Part shown: positions 8,897-17,513 of the stretch, piece by piece
How the letters are laid out: each line of letters begins with the position of its first letter
How positions within the stretch are numbered: the first letter of the stretch is position 1
Source: Caballeronia grimmiae
GTDB taxonomy: Bacteria; Pseudomonadota; Gammaproteobacteria; Burkholderiales; Burkholderiaceae
DNA length: 37,600 nucleotides
Assembly: GCF_000698555.1 (NCBI RefSeq)
Contig: NZ_JFHE01000045.1
Coordinates: forward strand, 1-37,600
Direction of reading: 5' to 3'
The notes under the pieces: model-generated
What the model was told of the DNA's origin: nothing
The model's input: the letters and a program-made list of their open reading frames with translations, nothing else
Databases searched by the model: none
Translations under genes and position numbers: made by a program

Positions 8897-9006
8897 GGTC
8901 TTCCTGTTCCGTAAGAAACCGATGCTCTGGACACAAGGGCTTGTCAGTCGGTGGCGACTCGGGAGTCTAACCGAAGCCGAAAATGCCCGGCTCTCGGGCT
9001 CCCGCA

Positions 9007-9350
9007 CAAGTAGAGCTTACCAAGCGCTGCCACTTGGACGGTCGATGGTTCTCTCCTTGTCGAACAGCGGACGCTTGCAATGACCCATCGAAGGACTGCT
9101 TGGGGTGGACTCCGTGCCTTACGGGGACGGAACAGGCGCGGGGCGCTCCGCGGGTTCAACCACAGACTGGCTGACGCATGAAGATTCGATTGCGCCAGGT
9201 TGGACAAGCAGTCGCTCGGGGCACGTTGCTCAGAGGCTCAGGGCATGGCCCCGGTCGGATTCCTCGCAACCTTTGTTGGAAAAAAGCTAAAATAGGGGCT
9301 TCGGACGTTGAACATTGTGGCTCCGCTCCTCTACGCTCGTGGATGTAAAT
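9007..9350. other. Gap upstream of the histidine kinase
   Basis: About 340 bases separate the divergent response-regulator remnant from the kinase. The short frames here are Arg- and Pro-rich shadows with no recognisable domain. A shared promoter region is expected here, but no strong -35/-10 pair was identified. Confidence 0.35.
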
Positions 9351-10526
9351 ATGCCAACGGTCGTCCCCATTTCGCCCAAGATCAGACCCCATCCCGTTCT
9401 CGACGAGGATCTCATTGAGGCGCTTCCGGTCGCGGTGTATGTGTGCAATCTCGACGGTCTGATCGTTCGCTACAACCGAATGGCGGCAGAACTATGGGGC
9501 AGGTCGCTGGGTCCAGCTGACGCCAACATGCTGTACTGCGGCGCTTATAGGCTTCACCTCCCAGACGGGATGCCCCTTCCGCAAGATCGCGCTCCCATGG
9601 TGGAAGCGCTACGGTCTGGGAAGTCGTTTCGAAACCTCGAGTTCCAGATAGAGCAGCCTAACGGTCAACGACTTTCGGTGCTAGTGAACATCGATCCCCT
9701 CCGCGACGAGGACGGCACTGTCGTCGGAGCGATCAATTGCTTTCAGGATGTTACCGAGCATAAGTTGGCTCAGGAGCACAAGTCGCGGATCGATGAATTG
9801 AATCGCAGTCTGCAACGTCAAGCAGAATTTATGGCTACCGTAGCTCATGAGCTGCGTAGCCCGCTAGCACCGGTTCGCAACGCTTTGGAGGTCATGCGGA
9901 GAAGTAGCCCCGGAACGGACGCGGAACCCATGCAAGCCATGATTGAAAGACAAGTGGATCATTTGACTCGCTTAGTCGACGACCTAATTGACGGGTCGCG
10001 TGTTACCGCGGGGAAGATAGATTTGAAGATGTTTCGGACGGATCTACGTGATATCGTTGACCGAGGGGTAGAACTGGTCCGACATCAGATAGAGGCCGCA
10101 AATCAGGAACTCATGATTGATGTTCCGCGACACCCTGTCAACATGGTTGCCGACGCTACCCGGCTGACTCAGGTGCTTGGAAATCTGCTCGGGAATGCCA
10201 CGAAATTCACACCAATTGCTGGCCGCATTCGGGTCAGTCTAACGGTTGTGGATAACTTCGCAGTGTTAAGTATATCTGACAATGGTATCGGGATACCGTT
10301 TGAGAGATTGACGTCGATCTTCGATATGTTTTCACAGGGCGAGCAAGCTGCAACGCGGGGCCCCGGCGGTCTCGGTATTGGACTAGCACTGACAAAACGG
10401 CTTGTCCAAATGCATGGTGGCGACATTGTTGCAGAAAGTGCTGGCTGCGGCCACGGCAGCGTTTTCGTTTGTAGGCTACCCATGAGGTCCTGCCGCGAAG
10501 CGAGCAGCTCAACGACGAGCGAATGA
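9351..10526 (+). CDS. PAS-domain sensor histidine kinase
   Basis: This 391-residue soluble histidine kinase phosphorylates a partner response regulator. A PAS fold spans roughly residues 18-140 (ALPVAVYVCNLDGLIVRYN ... GAINCFQDVTEH). The HisKA dimerisation helix carries the H-box MATVAHELRSPLAPVRNALE with His166 as phosphoacceptor. The HATPase domain has the N-box LGNLLGNATKF, the G1 box DNGIGIPFER and the G2 box GLGIGLALTKRL. There are no membrane segments or signal peptide, so it senses an internal cue. The ATG at 9351 is chosen because the PAS domain starts shortly after; an in-frame start 36 bases earlier is possible. It is the only intact signalling gene in a cluster of broken receivers, which may have been its partners. 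Confidence 0.9.
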   Translation: MPTVVPISPKIRPHPVLDEDLIEALPVAVYVCNLDGLIVRYNRMAAELWGRSLGPADANMLYCGAYRLHLPDGMPLPQDRAPMVEALRSGKSFRNLEFQIEQPNGQRLSVLVNIDPLRDEDGTVVGAINCFQDVTEHKLAQEHKSRIDELNRSLQRQAEFMATVAHELRSPLAPVRNALEVMRRSSPGTDAEPMQAMIERQVDHLTRLVDDLIDGSRVTAGKIDLKMFRTDLRDIVDRGVELVRHQIEAANQELMIDVPRHPVNMVADATRLTQVLGNLLGNATKFTPIAGRIRVSLTVVDNFAVLSISDNGIGIPFERLTSIFDMFSQGEQAATRGPGGLGIGLALTKRLVQMHGGDIVAESAGCGHGSVFVCRLPMRSCREASSSTTSE

Positions 10527-10857
10527 GCCTCCTCGATGAGGCGATTGATGGCGACTTGGCCGCCATCGAGATAGAGCGCGAAGAGCCTCGAGCCTGCACG
10601 CAAGCGCCAACACGAGCAGCCCGAACGCGCACGCTTGCCGCCGCAGTTGCCGCGTGTCGACGTCCATCGCGAATGGGACGTTACGGGCTTTCTACGGGAT
10701 ACCCGTGTTTTTTGGAGTGGCGCGCTAATGAGGATCTACGCGAACTATCGTTCCGAAGGACCTTCCCACCTCTGGCCCAGCCCGACCTAGCGGGGTAGTC
10801 GTATGGCGGCAAGCGACGGGCTCGTCGTTTGCCGTGCGTTGCGACGGAGGGCGACAC
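10527..10857. other. Gap between kinase and cheB-like remnant
   Basis: A 91-residue frame starting at 10523 overlaps the kinase stop, but beyond its first 20 residues it is low-complexity Arg/Ala/Thr-rich and matches no family. The cheB-like ATG at 10858 has a GGAGG site at 10846-10850. Nothing else was recognised. Confidence 0.3.
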
Positions 10858-11489
10858 ATGGAGCAGAGACGCAATGCAGGGCGTGTCGTGGTCGTGGCGG
10901 CGTCGCTGGGCGGGTTGCAAGCGCTGCAAGCCATCGTCTCCGCACTGCCGGCCGATTTCCCAGCGAGTATATTCATCGTCATGCATATCGGCACATGGCC
11001 AGCCAGCTGCCGAGCTGCTCGCCGCAGCAAGCCGCTTACCGGTGGTCCATGGCTCCCATGGTTAGGTGATCACTGCACCGACGGTTTTTATCGCTCCGCC
11101 TGATCGGCACATGCTTCTTGCTGACGGCAGCATTGCCCTGTCGAGCGCGCCGAAGGAAAACTTTACCCGTCCGGCCGCTGACCCGCTGTTTCGCTCGGCA
11201 GCGGTCAACTATGGGAACCGCGCAGTCGGCGTTGTGCTCACCGGGAACCTCGAAGACGGCGCATCGGGGTTGAAGGCCATCCACGCCTGCGGCGGCTATA
11301 CGATCATTCACGATCCGACCACGTGCGTTGCTCTCGACATGCCCCAAGCTGCACGCAAAGCTGTTCCCGCGGACGTGGTCGCTCCGATCGAGGACATAGG
11401 CCCGGCCATCGTCAAAGCGTTGACAGACCCGTCGTCGAAGGGCTTGAGATGAACGAGAGAGCGCGCGCCGCGCTTGCACTGAAAATTGT

Positions 11490-12267
11490 GGCGGATTCAA
11501 CTGGTCGATGCAACACCTAGACTCTGCGTGAGCAGCGGAGGTGTTGCGAATGAAGCAGCGACCGATAATCCCGACACCAGGGAGCGGGAGATCTCCTCGC
11601 ACTCTGCGCTATCGGGGCCTCTATATCCAAGCTCGTGGTGCCCTGAAAAAGGAATTGCTTGAGCACCTGCGACACTCTCGAATCATGCGCCGGTCCCGTC
11701 ACCACACAATGAAAACTGAGGGGCGCACGAACATTCGCGACGCCGTGTCGATCTGTCGATCAGTGAATGTCCCGCTACGGCGGAAGATCGCGCCATACCC
11801 GGGCACTGGGAAGGTGACTTGCTGTACGGCAACGCTACGAGCCAGATCGCAACTCTCGTCGAACGTCAAAGTCGATTCGTGATGCTGGTCATAGTCGCCA
11901 GCAAGAATTCTGAGGCTGTGGTTGACGCGCTGATACGACACGCTAGCAAGTTACCTCGGGAACTATATAAGTCGCTGACGTGGGACAGGGGTTCGGAAAT
12001 GGCCGATCACAACCGCTTTACTGTTGCTACCGACATCGAGGTCTATTTCTGCGACCCACAGCATCCCTGGCAACGCGGTTCCAACGAAAACACGAATGGG
12101 CTTCTGGAGGCAATACTTCCCTAAGGGTACCGATCTATCTGCCTACTCACAAACCAAGCTCGACGCTGTAGCCAGGCGGCTCAACGAACGTCCTAGAAAA
12201 ACGCTTAACTTCGATACCCCAGCCGAGCGATTTAACCAAATCGTTGCATCGACCGGTTGAATCCGCC
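11490..12267 (+). mobile_element. IS30-family element B, internally deleted
   Basis: The ends form a 25-bp inverted repeat with one mismatch: GGCGGATTCAACTGGTCG... at 11490-11514 and its complement at 12243-12267. The element is 778 bases, well short of the 1.0-1.2 kb usual for IS30. The transposase starts at 11550 (MKQRP) but jumps to YRGLYIQARGALKKELLEHL, so the helix-turn-helix region is missing. The catalytic part then runs through several frames: GNATSQIATLVERQSRFVML, the segment DRGSEMADHNRFTV, HPWQRGSNENTNGLL and ARRLNERPRKTLNFDTPAER. No matching target duplication flanks it. Confidence 0.88.
11510..11547 (+). promoter_or_regulatory. IS30 leader hairpin covering the transposase ribosome site
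   Basis: GCAACACCT at 11510-11518, inside the left terminal repeat, is exactly complementary to AGGTGTTGC at 11539-11547, which contains the end of the GGAGG ribosome site just before the ATG at 11550. The same pair is at 6437-6445 and 6468-6476 in remnant A. A transcript entering from outside the element could fold and hide the ribosome site, as in the leaders of IS10 and IS50. The function here is inferred. Confidence 0.5.
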
Positions 12268-12658
12268 GCCGCCACCGGCCATTCGACACCAGCCAAACCG
12301 GAACGACTTGGACATCGAACGAGTATGACCTGCCCGGACTGTGGTGGCGTCATCTGGCGCATCGGAGAGGGTTACCCGCTCCGGTATCGGTGCCATACTG
12401 GCCATGCCTTTTCTGCGATGTCGCTGGAGGCGGAGCAACGTTCAGGTGCCGAGAATGCCCTGCGGTCAGCGGTTCGACGCCTGGAGGAGAAGCTGCTCCT
12501 TGCGCAGGCGCAACTTTCTCTGGCGGAGACGACGCACAGCGCCGACGCACCAGCGTTTTGCGCCGAGATAGCGCCATTGGAGATCGCGATCGAAGCGGTC
12601 ACGCGCTTAGCGATCAAGTCGGCCAATACATTCCCCAGCCGAAGCGGTGGCTAACGGG

Positions 12659-13027
12659 TCACGTAACTGCGTTCCTTCTTCCAGCACCGACTCCAGTCGC
12701 CTTTGGACTAGAGGCCTTGGCCTTAGATCTTTGCGCTGCCCTCGTAGTGCGTTCCTTGTCCTTCGGGCCGAGAGCACCTTCGCCCGGTGCGTCCGTGCCC
12801 GCCGTGTCCTTGGGCGCGCCGTTTTGGCCGGTAGTTGGTGAATGCTGCCTCGCATTAGCCGAGGCTAGCAACGATTGCGACATCTCTTTGGAAAATTGCG
12901 CCTCTTCGTCAAGAAGCTCAATGGCTAGATACCAATAGTAGTCGGCGCTTCCTTCCCGGCACTCATCTGCTTCCCACAGCCGGTAAGCGCGCTCGCGAAT
13001 CGCTTCTTCCTTCGATTTCTCTTGCAT
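12659..13027 (-). CDS. DUF2934 family protein
   Basis: This 122-residue hydrophilic protein carries the DUF2934 signature IRERAYRLWEADECREG followed by YYWYLAIELLDEEAQFSKEM in its N-terminal half. The C-terminal half is a Lys/Ala/Gly-rich disordered tail (APGEGALGPKDKERTTRAAQ). The ATG at 13027 places the conserved motif right at the start; upstream in-frame codons extend it with sequence that matches the non-coding side of the second copy. DUF2934 proteins are small, common in Burkholderia-group bacteria and of unknown function. A broken, inverted paralogue lies at 13887. Confidence 0.75.
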   Translation of the reverse strand: MQEKSKEEAIRERAYRLWEADECREGSADYYWYLAIELLDEEAQFSKEMSQSLLASANARQHSPTTGQNGAPKDTAGTDAPGEGALGPKDKERTTRAAQRSKAKASSPKATGVGAGRRNAVT

Positions 13028-13200
13028 CTTAGAAGTTCCGTGACATTGCCCATAAAACAGTCGGCGTTGTAGGCTTAACAATCCATTCATACACCTGACA
13101 ATCGGACGAACCATGCGTTTCACCCGATTTCAAGTTTCTCCAAACCGCTTCGCGCGCAGACGAGGAAATAGATTCCCGGCGGGTGACGCCGCCTCGTGCC

Positions 13201-13521
13201 ATTCCAACGGACTATGCCATATCCAACGGTTGCTGTGCGCCCCGGGAAGTGCAGCCTGAAGCGTCTCTTGTAGCAATGGACCAATCGAAGCGGCAAGGTA
13301 TTGGCCTGTCGGCAGGCGTGCGCCGCAGCCCGATTCGGACCTCGCTTTCGCTGCGATTGCAAAGGTCGCCGCCAGCCGTCGCATTGCAAACCACATTAAG
13401 GCGCACGACGACGGCAACGACAGCATGAGCGTGGTTGGGGCAACGTTGAAGCAATCACGTTCGGCGCGGAAAGCGGCGCGTCGGCTCAGCCACGGAAATA
13501 ATCACCGTACGACAGGCGGCG
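13201..13521. other. Spacer sequence inside the inverted repeat
   Basis: Short frames exist on both strands. One minus frame (13130-13426) reads LPTGQYLAASIGPLLQETLQ and looks weakly protein-like, ending inside the arm of the inverted repeat. No family was recognised and no ribosome site supports a start. It may be remains of a gene broken by the duplication. Confidence 0.3.
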
Positions 13522-13700
13522 ATGCTCTATGCTAAGAGCTGCAATTTTGATGTCGACGGAACGCTGGTGGACTCAGTCGACCTCCACGCTCGCGCCTGGC
13601 ACGAGCGGTTCGCCCACTTCGGCCATGAGGTGACGTTTCAGCAGGCGCGCAATTAGATCGGGAAGGGAGGCGACAAGCTGATCCCGGTATTTCTTTCGGA
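13522..13700 (+). pseudogene. HAD-family phosphatase remnant
   Basis: The frame from 13522 includes FDVDGTLVDSVDLHARAWHE, the HAD motif I with its nucleophile and acid Asp pair, and then RFAHFGHEVTFQQARN, the start of the cap domain of a beta-phosphoglucomutase or phosphoglycolate-phosphatase-type enzyme. It stops at TAG 13654-13656. The same frame beyond it still reads IGKGGDKLIPVFLS, which is expected family sequence, so the stop is a mutation. The family-typical start RAAIFDVDGT would need one more T in the TTTT run near 13546. Everything after about residue 60 is missing. Confidence 0.75.
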
Positions 13701-13886
13701 CGCCGGGCAAGTGAGCTCCCCGCAGCGGACCGATGAGCGTGGCCAGGGAAGCAGCAGGATCACGGCGAAGCGCTTGAGAAATGGCGCGGCGACCACCCGC
13801 CGGGACTCTATTTCCTCGTCTGCGCGCGAAGCGCTGGGAGAAATCTAAAACCGGTCGAAACGCATGATCCGTCCGATAGTCAGATT

Positions 13887-14170
13887 ATGGATGGATTGAT
13901 AAGGCTACGACGCCGACTGCTCTACGAGAGCAATGTCCCGGAACGTATAAGATCGAGGGAAGAAGCGGTTCGCGAGCGCGCTTACCGGCTGTGGGAAGCA
14001 GATGGGTGCCGGGAAGGAAGCGCCGACTACGATTGGTATCTAGCCATTGAGCTTCTTGACGAGGAGGCAACTTTCTAGAGAAGTGTCGCGGTGGTTGCTG
14101 GCGTCGGCTAACTCGAGGCAGCATCCACCACTAACCATTGGGCAAAACGGCGCGCCCAAGGACTCGGCAT
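13887..14170 (+). pseudogene. DUF2934 paralogue, truncated
   Basis: This is the inverted second copy of the DUF2934 gene. It reads VRERAYRLWEADGCREG then YDWYLAIELLDEEATF and stops at 14076-14078. The expected continuation, SRWLLASANSRQH through GQNGAPKDSA, is found downstream in other frames until about 14170. The start codon used by the intact copy has been lost in a small deletion; an ATG at 13887 is in frame. The homology ends shortly before the nic operon's last gene. Confidence 0.72.
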
Positions 14171-14226
14171 TCGGACCGTTGTCTTACTCGCGTAGCCGGG
14201 TAGCCGCTGGCGTCGAACGCCGGGCT

Positions 14227-14838
14227 TCAGCGAACGTGCGCCAGCAGTTCCGCTGACGTCATCAGCGCAGCGTACTTCTGCTGCATGTCGAAAAGATTGG
14301 CCCGATGCGGTTCGAGTGCGCGATCTCCCACACAATCCGACAGCACCACAGGGCGGAATCCTAACTGCATCGCATCGACGACGCTTGCGCGCACGCAGCC
14401 GCTTGTGACGCATCCCGCAACGACGAGCGTGGACACGCCCCGCATCGCAAGCCACGCTGCCAGCGATGTGCCGAAGAACGCCGATGGCACGTTCTTGCGC
14501 ACGACCAGTTCGCCCGGTGCAGGCGCAAGCTGCGGCACGATCGCGCTTGCCGGCGTGTCTTCCTTGAGCGTCAGCATGCCCGGCACTTTCAGCGAGAATA
14601 CGTTGGCGTCCGAATCATCGTCTGCATAGACGATGCGGCTATGCGCCACCGGCCAGTTCATCTCGCGCGCCGCCTTCAGCAGCGGCACGGTGTTCTCGAG
14701 AGCTTCGGGAATGTTGCCGCCGCCGAACACGGCCGGATCGGCGAAGCCGTTCACGAAGTCGATGATCAACAGCCCGATCGGACCTTTGATTTCGAGCGAT
14801 TGCCCGAAGCCCTGACGTGCATAGACGGCATCATTCAT
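14227..14838 (-). CDS. nicF: Maleamate amidohydrolase NicF
   Basis: This 203-residue isochorismatase-fold cysteine hydrolase deaminates maleamate to maleate and ammonia, the fourth step of the lower nicotinate pathway. The family triad is visible: Asp27 in LLIIDFVNGF, Lys115 in LVVRKNVPSAF and Cys148 in GCVTSGCVRASVVDA, with the cis-peptide region just before the Cys. The length is normal for NicF. It is the last gene of the operon and its ATG overlaps the nicX stop by four bases (ATGA), with a GGAG site inside nicX. Other isochorismatase-like amidases such as N-carbamoylsarcosine amidase share the fold, but the neighbours make NicF the best call. Confidence 0.92.
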   Translation of the reverse strand: MNDAVYARQGFGQSLEIKGPIGLLIIDFVNGFADPAVFGGGNIPEALENTVPLLKAAREMNWPVAHSRIVYADDDSDANVFSLKVPGMLTLKEDTPASAIVPQLAPAPGELVVRKNVPSAFFGTSLAAWLAMRGVSTLVVAGCVTSGCVRASVVDAMQLGFRPVVLSDCVGDRALEPHRANLFDMQQKYAALMTSAELLAHVR

Positions 14839-15875
14839 TTTTCATTCTCCACAGTTCTGCCGTCGCGCACGACGTCCACGCCATCGAGCGAGACGGTGCA
14901 GCGTCGCAATGGAATGTCGATATGGCAGGCGGTCGTGCGCTTGCCGCCGCCTTCGTTGTTCGGCCCGAGGGAGAACAGGAAATTACCGTCGAACGCGCGG
15001 GCGTCCATGCCCAGCGTCGCTTCGCGGTCGTACAGGCCGAGCGTGGACCAATGTGCGCGCTTTTGCAGGCCCCAGCCGATATGCGAGATCGCGTAGGCTT
15101 CGGGATCGTCGAAGGTTTCCATGTATTCGCGCAGCAGGTCGGCGTCGACGCCGCCTTCGATCTTGCGCGCATAACCGGCTTCGACGGTCAGCACGATCGG
15201 CTCGCCGCAATAGCTTTTCTGAGGCAAGAGAATGTCGCCGCGATCGATCACGATGCGCCCGTTCGCGCCGCCTTCGTTCGGGAAAGTCAGCGTGAAGCCG
15301 CTCGGCCAGTGATCCCAGCGGCCGGGTTCATCGACGAAACCGTATTCGGCGATCGCCGGAAACTCGCCCATCGGACAAGTCAGATCCGTACCGGCTTTCG
15401 ACGTGACGCGCATTTCGCGCGACGCTTCGATCCGCTTCGCGGCAGCGAGCACCCGCGTGCGGTCATCGGGCGTCGGCGTCATGCGGACCATCACTTCCGG
15501 CGGTTCGACAGCGAGCAGAATCTTCGTGCCCGAAGCGAGGATGTCGTGCTGTTCTGGCGAGAAAAGCAGCGTCATCAGATCGAGCACGAGGTCGCTCGCC
15601 TTGAGCGCCGCGATCGCCGCGCGGTTGCCGGTGAGCGGCGTTTCGCCGAGATGGGCGAGGGCGTCGCGGCTCAGCGCCTTCTCGCCGTTGACGGGCGGCA
15701 AGTCGAGCCGGTTGACGACCGCGCCCATCGACTGCGTCGCGATCAACGCGCATGCGAGGGTTTGCGGATGCGTCGCCGCGCCGGTCAGGATGGTCACGGT
15801 CTGCCCCGGTTCGAGCCGCGAGAGCGTGAGCACCTGCTTCCAGGCTTCGACAAGTTGATAGTCGCTAATTGGCAT
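14835..15875 (-). CDS. nicX: 2,5-dihydroxypyridine 5,6-dioxygenase NicX
   Basis: This 346-residue Fe(II) enzyme opens the 2,5-dihydroxypyridine ring to give N-formylmaleamate. His265 (AISHIGWGLQ), His318 and Asp320 (ACHIDIPLR) fall at the positions recalled as iron ligands of Pseudomonas putida NicX, which strongly supports the assignment. Overall length also agrees. The fold is related to M29 leucyl aminopeptidases, not to classical extradiol dioxygenases. It lies 15 bases downstream of nicD and overlaps nicF by four bases, so it is co-transcribed and probably coupled to nicF. The ribosome site before the ATG at 15875 is weak. Confidence 0.95.
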   Translation of the reverse strand: MPISDYQLVEAWKQVLTLSRLEPGQTVTILTGAATHPQTLACALIATQSMGAVVNRLDLPPVNGEKALSRDALAHLGETPLTGNRAAIAALKASDLVLDLMTLLFSPEQHDILASGTKILLAVEPPEVMVRMTPTPDDRTRVLAAAKRIEASREMRVTSKAGTDLTCPMGEFPAIAEYGFVDEPGRWDHWPSGFTLTFPNEGGANGRIVIDRGDILLPQKSYCGEPIVLTVEAGYARKIEGGVDADLLREYMETFDDPEAYAISHIGWGLQKRAHWSTLGLYDREATLGMDARAFDGNFLFSLGPNNEGGGKRTTACHIDIPLRRCTVSLDGVDVVRDGRTVENEK

Positions 15876-15890
15876 GATGGTAGGCGAGGG

Positions 15891-16721
15891 TTAATCGAGC
15901 ACTGCGCCGAAGAACGAACCGAAGGCGCGATAGAAGCCTTCCTCGTCGTCCCACGGGATCATGTGGCCGGCCTCCGGCACCTTGACGACTTCGACGTGCG
16001 GCAGCAGACCGCGAATCTCGTCGATGTCCTCGCCGCGGATCACGTCTCCGCGGCCCGCCGCCATCAGCAGCGCAGGCTGCTTCACATGCGGCATGTCGGC
16101 GTGAACGTCGTCAGTATGGAAGCCTTCGAAGCTCGCGCGGATGGCGCGTTCGTCGCAGGTATGCAGCCATTCGGCGCGCAGGCGCAGTTGCTCGTCCGTC
16201 CACGTCGGGCAGAAGCGGCGCATGCCTTCGACATCGAGCCCATCGCGTGCGAGCGCGATCGAATCCACATACCACGGCAATGCCGACGGATACGCGCGTC
16301 GTCCCGGACCCGACACGGGCGGATCGACGAGCGCGAGCCGCGCGAGCGCGCCGCCCTGCGAGCGTGCCGCCGCGCGCAACGCGATGCGCGCGCCCATCGA
16401 GTGCCCGAGCACGCTCGCGCGCTCGAGCCCGGTCGCGTCGATGAAAGCGAGCAGGTCGCCGGCTTGCGCGTCGACGCTGTAATCCAGTTCCGGCGATGCG
16501 CTCGACAAGCCGCGGCCCCGCACATCCAGCACATAGGTGTCGAAGTGCCTGCCGAATCGCTCGCCTACGAAGCCCCACGTGACCGCGGGACTCGTGATGC
16601 CCGGCACGATCACGACCGCATCGCGCTCCATGCGCGGGCCGCTCGCGCCGCCATAGCGCAGGTAATGCTGGCGGATGCCGTTTGCGTTGACATTCGCGCC
16701 GTAGAGATACGTCGATTGCAT
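15891..16721 (-). CDS. nicD: N-formylmaleamate deformylase NicD
   Basis: This 276-residue alpha/beta hydrolase releases formate from N-formylmaleamate to give maleamate. The oxyanion region is VPGITSPAVTWG, the nucleophile elbow is VLGHSMGARIAL with Ser108, the acid is Asp133 in LVDPPVSGPG and the base is His253 in PEAGHMIPWDD. These match the Ser-Asp-His spacing recalled for P. putida NicD (101, 125, 245) with a constant shift of 7 to 8. The ATG at 16721 is preceded by GAGGG. An in-frame TTG at 16739 overlaps the nicE stop but would add only six residues and is less likely. Confidence 0.94.
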   Translation of the reverse strand: MQSTYLYGANVNANGIRQHYLRYGGASGPRMERDAVVIVPGITSPAVTWGFVGERFGRHFDTYVLDVRGRGLSSASPELDYSVDAQAGDLLAFIDATGLERASVLGHSMGARIALRAAARSQGGALARLALVDPPVSGPGRRAYPSALPWYVDSIALARDGLDVEGMRRFCPTWTDEQLRLRAEWLHTCDERAIRASFEGFHTDDVHADMPHVKQPALLMAAGRGDVIRGEDIDEIRGLLPHVEVVKVPEAGHMIPWDDEEGFYRAFGSFFGAVLD

Positions 16722-16735
16722 CGATGCGCCCTCGC

Positions 16736-17491
16736 TCAATAAGCGCCGGAAAGGAGCGCACCGGCGCCCGGCACGATGGGCCGCAGGTCGAGCTGCCGCA
16801 ACATCGCATACGTGGTGGCGATGGCGGCGGTCACGACGGGCTTGCCGGTCATCGCTTCGACCATCGGCACGACGGACAGCGACGGCATTTGCACGCAGGC
16901 CGACAGCACGATCGCATCCGCGTCCTGATACTTCAGCGTCTTCACGATGTCCGGCAGATTGCGCGGATCATGGCGCGCGACTTCCAGGTTGTCGGGAATC
17001 TCGAGCGCACGATAGTCGATCACGTCGAAGCCTTCGTGCCCGATGTAATCGACCACCAGTTCGGTGAGCGGCTTCATGTACGGCGCGACCACGACCACGC
17101 GCTTCGCCTTCATCACTTTGAGCGCATCGACGAGCGCGCCCGCGCTGGTAACGACGGGCGCATCGGCGCCGTTCGCGGCGGTGTGCGCCTGCAAGCGTTG
17201 CTGCGACGCGCGGTGATATCCGCGTCCCATCGCCATGATCGCGACGAGGCACGCGTAGCCGAGCACGTCGACGCGCGCATCCGAAAGCTCGACGGCGCAG
17301 CGGTCGGATTCCGCATCCATCTGCGCGAGTTCTTCCTTGACGACCTTCTTCATCCGCATGCGGCTGGAATGAAACGTGAAGCGCTCCGGCTCGATGCTTT
17401 GGCGCGCGGTCAGCATGGCGGGAATTTCGGTTTCCATCGTCGTGTTCGAACTCGGGACGATCTGGCCGATGCGATAAGTATTTGCGGGCAT
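16736..17491 (-). CDS. nicE: Maleate cis-trans isomerase NicE
   Basis: This 251-residue member of the Asp/Glu racemase superfamily isomerises maleate to fumarate, the last step, which feeds the citric acid cycle. The signature QIVPSSNTTMETEIPAML is at the N-terminus. The two catalytic Cys are Cys81 (LGYACLVAIMAMG) and Cys199 (VLSACVQMPSL), spaced as in characterised maleate isomerases. The ATG at 17491 has a GAGG site nine bases upstream. It sits 22 bases after nicC and 14 bases before nicD. Confidence 0.93.
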   Translation of the reverse strand: MPANTYRIGQIVPSSNTTMETEIPAMLTARQSIEPERFTFHSSRMRMKKVVKEELAQMDAESDRCAVELSDARVDVLGYACLVAIMAMGRGYHRASQQRLQAHTAANGADAPVVTSAGALVDALKVMKAKRVVVVAPYMKPLTELVVDYIGHEGFDVIDYRALEIPDNLEVARHDPRNLPDIVKTLKYQDADAIVLSACVQMPSLSVVPMVEAMTGKPVVTAAIATTYAMLRQLDLRPIVPGAGALLSGAY

Positions 17492-17513
17492 GTCGATAAA
17501 CCTCGTGATGTGA

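Larger units (their letters stand above)
10858..12654 (+). pseudogene. CheB-like methylesterase with C-terminal zinc ribbon, frameshifted and split by IS30
   Basis: The ATG at 10858 follows GGAGG. The first part reads VVVVAASLGGLQALQAIVSA (catalytic Ser) and IFIVMHIGTW (catalytic His). It shifts frame near 11000 to ELLAAASRLPVVHG, meets a TAG at 11063, and continues as ITAPTVFIAPPDRHML through GVVLTGNLEDGASGLKAI (catalytic Asp), ending at 11452. A frame one base away starts MNERARAALALKIVA and is cut by the IS30 element at 11490. Past the element the zinc-ribbon module resumes with MTCPDCGGVIWRIGEG, YRCHTGHAF and a helical tail to 12654. Stand-alone CheB-type esterases with a CPDC/CHTGH tail are known in this bacterial group; this copy is inactive. 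Confidence 0.82.
12803..14166. repeat. Large imperfect inverted repeat carrying two DUF2934 genes
   Basis: The arm 12803-13200 read on the minus strand matches 13780-14166 on the plus strand. The match covers the DUF2934 gene, about 100 bases of its upstream region (CTATTTCCTCGTCTGCGCGC occurs in both) and most of the C-terminal coding part. The arms differ by scattered substitutions and small indels, so the duplication is not recent. A spacer of about 580 bases with a broken HAD gene lies between them. Confidence 0.75.

Noticed and set aside
10523..10798. 91-residue frame overlapping the histidine kinase stop
   Set aside because: The ATGA overlap is attractive, but the sequence turns into Arg/Thr/Ala-rich low complexity and matches no family.
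14817..16742. A 641-residue plus-strand open frame opposite nicX and nicD
   Set aside because: It is Arg/His/Ala-rich antisense of two genes with confirmed catalytic residues, typical of GC-rich shadow frames.
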